Source: Hyphomicrobiaceae bacterium
GTDB taxonomy: Bacteria > Pseudomonadota > Alphaproteobacteria > Rhizobiales > Hyphomicrobiaceae
Length of the DNA stretch: 64,000 nt
Direction: 5' to 3'
Assembly (NCBI GenBank): GCA_016793635.1
Contig: JAEUMD010000025.1
Location: 1 to 64,000 of the forward strand
Part shown: positions 59,979-64,000 of the stretch, one piece after another
Position numbering within the stretch: the first letter of the stretch is position 1
Layout: every line of letters begins with the position of its first letter
The notes under the pieces: generated by a model
Databases searched by the model: none
What the model was told of the DNA's origin: nothing
The model's input: the letters and a program-made list of their open reading frames with translations, nothing else
Program-made: the position numbers and the translations under genes

Positions 59979-60734
59979 ATGAAGATCGTGGTGCCGGTTA
60001 AGCGGGTCGTCGACTACAACGTCAAGATTCGAGTCAAGTCGGATGGCTCGGGCATCGAGCTCGCTAACGTCAAGATGTCGATGAATCCCTTCGACGAGAT
60101 CGCCGTCGAGGAAGCCGTTCGCATCAAGGAGAAGGGTGGCGCCACCGAAGTCGTCGTCGTTTCAATCGGCCCGGCCAAGGCGCAGGACACCATCCGGACC
60201 GCTCAGGCCATTGGCGCCGACCGCGGCATCCTCGTCGAGACCGCCGAAGGCGCCATCGTCGAGCCGCTTGCCGTCGCGAAGATCCTCAAGGCCATCGTCG
60301 ACGAGGAGAAGCCGGGCCTCGTCATTCTCGGCAAGCAGGCAATCGACGACGACAGCAATCAGGTGGGGCAGATGCTCGCGGCGCTGCTCGGCTGGGGTCA
60401 GGGCACGTTCGCGTCGAAGGTTGTGCTCGGCGACGGCTCTGTCGCGGTGACGCGTGAGGTCGATGGCGGCCTCGAGACCCTGTCGCTGAAGCTGCCGGCC
60501 ATCGTCACCACGGATCTACGTCTCAACGAGCCGCGCTATCCGTCGCTGCCGAATATCATGAAGGCCAAGAAGAAGCCTCTCGACGTCAAGAAGCCCGATG
60601 CCTACGGCGTCGACATCACGCCCCGCCTCGAAGTGCTGACCACCACCGAGCCCGGCAAACGGCAGGCCGGCGTGAAGGTCGGCTCCGTCGCCGAGCTGGT
60701 CGCCAAGCTCAAGACCGAAGCGGGGGTACTCTGA
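59979..60734 (+). CDS. etfB: Electron transfer flavoprotein beta subunit
   Basis: A 251-residue AMP-binding subunit that, with EtfA, passes electrons from acyl-CoA dehydrogenases to ETF:quinone oxidoreductase. [38 protein letters not shown] and [30 protein letters not shown] are canonical. The stop overlaps the etfA ATG (TGATG). I use the ATG at 59979; six upstream codons in frame are not conserved. Confidence 0.96.
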   Translation: MKIVVPVKRVVDYNVKIRVKSDGSGIELANVKMSMNPFDEIAVEEAVRIKEKGGATEVVVVSIGPAKAQDTIRTAQAIGADRGILVETAEGAIVEPLAVAKILKAIVDEEKPGLVILGKQAIDDDSNQVGQMLAALLGWGQGTFASKVVLGDGSVAVTREVDGGLETLSLKLPAIVTTDLRLNEPRYPSLPNIMKAKKKPLDVKKPDAYGVDITPRLEVLTTTEPGKRQAGVKVGSVAELVAKLKTEAGVL

Positions 60735-61666
60735 TGACGGTTCTCATTCTCGCCGAGCACGACAATGCCAAGCTGAACGCCGCGACGGCTAAGGCGCTCA
60801 CGGCGGCGACCGCCGTCGGCGGCGATGTCCATGTCCTGGTGGCGGGTAGCGGTTGTGGCGCTGTCGGTGAAGCCGCCGCAAAGCTCGCGGGCGTCGCGAA
60901 GGTGCTCGTCGCCGATGCGCCACACCTGGCGAATGCTCTCGCTGAAGAAGTCTCCGAGCTGGTGCTCGCGCTGATGCCGTCCTACGACGTGCTGATGGCC
61001 CCGGCGACGGCGAGCGGCAAGAACATCCTGCCACGGGTCGCGGCGCGCCTCGACGTGATGCAGGTGTCCGACATCACCGCGGTGAAAAGCGCGGACACGT
61101 TCGAGCGGCCGATCTACGCCGGCAATGCCATCCAGACGGTGCGCTCTCGCGACGCCAAGAAGGTCATCACCGTGCGCACGGCGGCGTTTGCCGCGGCGGG
61201 CGAGGGTGGCAATGCTGCGGTTGAAGCGGTCGCGGCTCCGGCCCCTCTCGCGATTGCCTCATTCTCGGGTGCCGAGCTCACCAAGTCTGATCGGCCCGAA
61301 CTCGCTTCGGCCCGCATCATTATCTCCGGTGGCCGTGGTTTGCAGTCCGGCGATAACTTCAAGACATACATCGAGCCCGTCGCCGACAAGCTCGGCGCGG
61401 CCATCGGCGCGTCGCGCGCGGCTGTCGATGCCGGGTTCGTACCCAACGACATGCAGGTGGGCCAGACCGGCAAGGTTGTGGCTCCGGAGCTCTACATCGC
61501 CGTCGGTATTTCCGGCGCGATACAGCACCTGGCCGGCATGAAGGACTCCAAAGTCATCGTGGCAATCAACAAGGACGAGGAAGCGCCCATCTTCCAGGTG
61601 GCTGATTACGGCCTCGTGGCGGACCTGTTCCAGGCCCTGCCCGAGCTTGCGAAAGAGTTGGGATGA
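60734..61666 (+). CDS. etfA: Electron transfer flavoprotein alpha subunit
   Basis: A 310-residue FAD-binding subunit. The C-terminal FAD domain is clear: [54 protein letters not shown] and [24 protein letters not shown]. Coupled to etfB. The next gene encodes a hydroxyacyl-CoA dehydrogenase, in keeping with fatty-acid or butyrate oxidation. Confidence 0.97.
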   Translation: MTVLILAEHDNAKLNAATAKALTAATAVGGDVHVLVAGSGCGAVGEAAAKLAGVAKVLVADAPHLANALAEEVSELVLALMPSYDVLMAPATASGKNILPRVAARLDVMQVSDITAVKSADTFERPIYAGNAIQTVRSRDAKKVITVRTAAFAAAGEGGNAAVEAVAAPAPLAIASFSGAELTKSDRPELASARIIISGGRGLQSGDNFKTYIEPVADKLGAAIGASRAAVDAGFVPNDMQVGQTGKVVAPELYIAVGISGAIQHLAGMKDSKVIVAINKDEEAPIFQVADYGLVADLFQALPELAKELG

Positions 61667-61733
61667 GATGAGCCCTTAGCGCCGGAAAGAAGACGCTGGC
61701 AGGCTCTACGGTTGGGACAGAAGGACCAAGACC

Positions 61734-62675
61734 ATGGACGTTGCGGTAAAAGCTGCACGCAAACCGAATGCCGGTGTTTCGGCGAAGGACACCATCCACG
61801 CGCGCGTGAAAACGATCGGCATTATCGGCGCCGGCCAGATGGGCAACGGTATTGCCCATGTGATTGCGCTCAGTGGCTATGACGTCGCGCTCAACGATCT
61901 CAAGAAGGAGAACGTCGACCGGGCGCTCGAGGTCATGTCGAAGAACATGGGCCGTCAGATCTCCAAGGGCATGATCTCCGAGGAGGAGCGCACGGCGGCT
62001 CTCGGTCGCGTCAAGTACGCGCCTGACTTCAAGTCGATGGGCGACTGCGATCTCGTGATCGAAGCCGCAACCGAGGACGAGTCGCTGAAGCGACGCATCT
62101 TCGGCGAGCTCTGCCCGCACCTGAAGCCGACCGCGATGGTCGCTTCCAACACGTCCTCGATCTCGATCACGCGCCTCGCGGCGTCGACCGATCGCCCCGA
62201 GCACTTCATCGGCATGCACTTCATGAACCCGGTGCCGGTGATGGAGCTGGTGGAGCTGATCCGCGGCATCGCCACGGACGACGAGACGTTCGCCATCGCC
62301 AAGTCGTTCGTCGAGAGCCTCGACAAGAAAACCGCAGTCAGCGAGGACTTCCCGGCCTTCATCGTCAACCGAATCCTGCTGCCGATGATCAACGAGGCGG
62401 TCTACACGCTCTATGAGGGCGTCGGTACCGTCGAGTCGATCGACAAGGCCATGCGCCTCGGCGCTCACCATCCGATGGGACCGCTCGAGCTCGCCGACTT
62501 CATCGGCCTGGACACGTGTCTCTCGGTGATGCAGGTACTCTACGAGGGCTTGGCGGATTCCAAGTACCGTCCCTGCCCGCTGCTGGTGAAGTACGTCGAG
62601 GCCGGCTGGCTCGGTCGCAAGACCAAGCGCGGCTTCTACGACTATCGCGGAGAGAAGCCGGTTCCGACGCGCTGA
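61734..62675 (+). CDS. hbdA: 3-hydroxybutyryl-CoA dehydrogenase
   Basis: A 313-residue NAD-dependent enzyme for 3-hydroxyacyl-CoA. The Rossmann motif IGAGQMGNGIA is at 31-41, the catalytic dyad is in HFIGMHFMNPVPVMELVE (His at about 164, with a Glu), and the C-terminal dimer domain has GFYDYRGEKPVPTR. It has about 20 extra residues before the usual start (KTIGIIGAG at about 26), but MDVAVKA is the first ATG in the frame. It belongs to the etfBA transcript or follows it closely (67 nt). Confidence 0.94.
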   Translation: MDVAVKAARKPNAGVSAKDTIHARVKTIGIIGAGQMGNGIAHVIALSGYDVALNDLKKENVDRALEVMSKNMGRQISKGMISEEERTAALGRVKYAPDFKSMGDCDLVIEAATEDESLKRRIFGELCPHLKPTAMVASNTSSISITRLAASTDRPEHFIGMHFMNPVPVMELVELIRGIATDDETFAIAKSFVESLDKKTAVSEDFPAFIVNRILLPMINEAVYTLYEGVGTVESIDKAMRLGAHHPMGPLELADFIGLDTCLSVMQVLYEGLADSKYRPCPLLVKYVEAGWLGRKTKRGFYDYRGEKPVPTR

Positions 62676-62703
62676 AGCGGTCGGGCACAGCTCAGTTTTC
62701 AGC

Positions 62704-62727
62704 AACGGGCGCCTTCGGGCGCCCGTT
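62704..62727 (+). terminator. UUCG hairpin terminator after the hydroxyacyl-CoA dehydrogenase
   Basis: A perfect 10-bp stem AACGGGCGCC/GGCGCCCGTT with a TTCG loop, followed by CGCTTTT. A strong intrinsic terminator 28 nt after the stop. Its core is identical to the hairpin after rpmB. Confidence 0.88.
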
Positions 62728-62831
62728 CGCTTTTGGGTGCTCAAGGGTTGGGCAGCCGCCGAGCGCGTGATAGCGTTCGCTCCGCATCGTATGGCCGCAT
62801 TGGCTTGAGCCTGAAAAAGCGAGGGATCGAC

Positions 62832-63596
62832 GTGTCGAACAGGGGGAAGGTCGCGGTCGTGACCGGAGCGGGATCGGGCATCGGTCGCGCGGTCGCACTG
62901 GCACTCCAGGCGGACGGCTTCAACGTGGTGCTTGCGGGGCGCCGGGTCGCCGAATTGCAGCGGACGAGCTCGATGGCTTCGCAAAATGGTGGCGAGATGC
63001 TCGTGCGCCAGACGGACATCGCCGATCCACTCGCCATCAAGACGCTGTTCGTCGCCACCGGTCAGGCGTTCGGCCGGATCGATGTTCTATTCAACAATGC
63101 CGGCATCTTCGCGCCCGCGACGCCGGTCGAGGAGTTGCCGCTCGAGACGTGGCGGCAGGTCGTCGACATCAACCTGACCGGTGTGTTCTTGTGCTGCCAG
63201 GAAGCAATACGGATGATGAAGCGGCAAGAGCCCAAGGGTGGCCGCATCATCAACAACGGCTCCATTTCGGCATATGTACCGAGGCCGCTCTCCGCCGCTT
63301 ACACTGCGACGAAGCACGCGGTCACCGGCCTCACCAAGTCGATCGCACTCGAGGGTCGCGGGCATGGAATCGCGTGCGGGCAGATCGACATCGGCAATGC
63401 AGCGACGGACCTGACAGCGCCGATGGCGGCGGGTGCCGGTGCCCTGCAAGCCGATGGATCGCGGCTGGTCGAACCCCGCATGGATGTCGATCACGTGGCG
63501 AGCGCGGTGCTCTACATGGCAAGCCTGCCGCTCGAAGCCAACGTCCTGTTCATGACCGTCAAAGCGACCGAGATGCCTTACGAGGGCCGCGGCTGA
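62832..63596 (+). CDS. Short-chain dehydrogenase/reductase
   Basis: A 254-residue [11 protein letters not shown] is at 11-18, NNAG at 88-91, and the catalytic S144, Y157 and K161 are in [22 protein letters not shown]. It would oxidise or reduce an alcohol/ketone with NAD(P). GTG start with GAGGGA upstream; an in-frame extension back to 62733 crosses the terminator region and is rejected. The C-terminal [14 protein letters not shown] ending is shared by a common alphaproteobacterial SDR group. Substrate unknown. Confidence 0.9.
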   Translation: MSNRGKVAVVTGAGSGIGRAVALALQADGFNVVLAGRRVAELQRTSSMASQNGGEMLVRQTDIADPLAIKTLFVATGQAFGRIDVLFNNAGIFAPATPVEELPLETWRQVVDINLTGVFLCCQEAIRMMKRQEPKGGRIINNGSISAYVPRPLSAAYTATKHAVTGLTKSIALEGRGHGIACGQIDIGNAATDLTAPMAAGAGALQADGSRLVEPRMDVDHVASAVLYMASLPLEANVLFMTVKATEMPYEGRG

Positions 63597-63715
63597 GCAT
63601 AGTGGCGACGGCGATAAACAGCGAAACGCTGCGACCTGACGCGCCCCGTCCGAGGCATCGGGCGATCGGTTGAGATGGTAGCACCGGGTACTTCCATCGG
63701 AGCTTCGACCGCACC

Positions 63716-64000
63716 TCAGCGGTTGGCCGGAACCGGACAGGTCGCGGTGGTCTTGGCCTCGAGGTCGCGCGCCCGCGCTGGATTGAGCTGGCGAATGATC
63801 TCGACGAGGCAAGCGGCGCGCGGCTCTTGCTTGGCGCGGATTAGACGGAGCGCCGTCTCGTAGAACTGTTCACCGGCCTCCGTCAGCTTGCCCTGTTGAT
63901 AGAGGATGTTGCCGAGCTCTCCGGTGACGTCGGGGTTATCGGGGAAGCGCTGGGCGAGATCGGAATAGGTGGCGACCGCTTCGGGTTTACCCGCCGAATA
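63716..64000 (-). CDS. TPR-repeat protein, C-terminal part only
   Basis: The 94 C-terminal residues are in the window and the frame runs off the right edge. AVATYSDLAQRFPDNPDVTGELGNILYQQGKLTEAGEQFYETALRLI is one full tetratricopeptide repeat and part of another; a last helix and a CPVPAN tail follow. It is convergent with the SDR gene across 119 nt. Whether it carries another domain cannot be seen. Confidence 0.75.
   Translation of the reverse strand, partial: YSAGKPEAVATYSDLAQRFPDNPDVTGELGNILYQQGKLTEAGEQFYETALRLIRAKQEPRAACLVEIIRQLNPARARDLEAKTTATCPVPANR

Noticed and set aside
59752-59982. A 76-codon plus-strand frame in the gap before etfB
   Set aside because: No ribosome site, arginine/glycine-rich noise, and it crosses the predicted stems and the TATAAT element.

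Overview
The window is high-GC, densely packed DNA of alphaproteobacterial type. The evidence is the block mdh-sucCD-sucA-odhB-lpd, the DUF484/xerC/fsa/priA neighbourhood, the gpmI-envC-ctpA-DPD-rppH operon and an atpHAGDC operon without atpB/E/F beside it. Genes overlap by 1-28 nt in many places and GTG starts are frequent. Both ends are cut inside genes: a methyltransferase at the left and a TPR protein at the right.

Layout. 0-4.5 kb: SAM methyltransferase (partial), a PfkB kinase most like pseudouridine kinase, a serine hydrolase, an enolase-superfamily enzyme and a GNAT. 4.5-10.4 kb: minus-strand operon gpmI-envC-ctpA-divergent polysaccharide deacetylase-rppH for glycolysis, cell-wall processing and RNA 5' ends. 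10.5-16.1 kb: alpha/beta hydrolase, M20 amidohydrolase, YqaA, GNAT, NTF2-like protein, patatin and a Bcr/CflA transporter. 16.2-18.1 kb: cytochrome c, soxY, soxZ and an unusual J-like/SH3 membrane protein. 18.1-21.0 kb: a GntR-regulated cluster with a PhyH dioxygenase and a SAF-domain dehydrogenase. 21.0-27.3 kb: an ArsR repressor, a DUF2892 protein and sulfide:quinone oxidoreductase on one strand, facing an RND efflux pair on the other, across one AT-rich palindrome. 27.2-37.7 kb: trxC, zapE and the TCA block. 37.7-47.7 kb: MFS, exoD-xerC-DUF484-fsa, priA, ybaK-type deacylase, meaB, rpmB, an HPt-like/response-regulator pair and LysE. 48-53.4 kb: atpH-A-G-D, a small CxxC protein and atpC. 53.6-64 kb: a second rppH, ctpA and envC, then a twin-TM protein, a PduO-type adenosyltransferase, rhomboid, etfBA, a 3-hydroxyacyl-CoA dehydrogenase, an SDR and a TPR protein.

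Two things stand out. First, the right part (from about the 3' half of atpA) has a visibly lower third-position GC and carries a second, diverged rppH-ctpA-envC set. The part from 53.6 kb on has a Hyphomicrobiales-like gene order. The window may therefore join two alphaproteobacterial genomes at the conserved atp operon (assembly chimera), or record a real transfer or recombination. Second, the sulfide module at 21-27 kb: the ArsR protein has two cysteines 66 residues apart, the spacing of the persulfide sensor SqrR. The SQR has all three expected cysteines. The same palindrome could control both the SQR operon and an RND pump not usually counted as part of sulfide defence. With cytochrome c-soxYZ nearby, this suggests a sulfide/polysulfide-handling lifestyle. 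A 544-nt gene-free stretch upstream of etfB holds a good promoter followed by several strong stem-loops and may encode an undescribed small RNA.

No rRNA, tRNA, CRISPR array, insertion sequence or prophage was seen.
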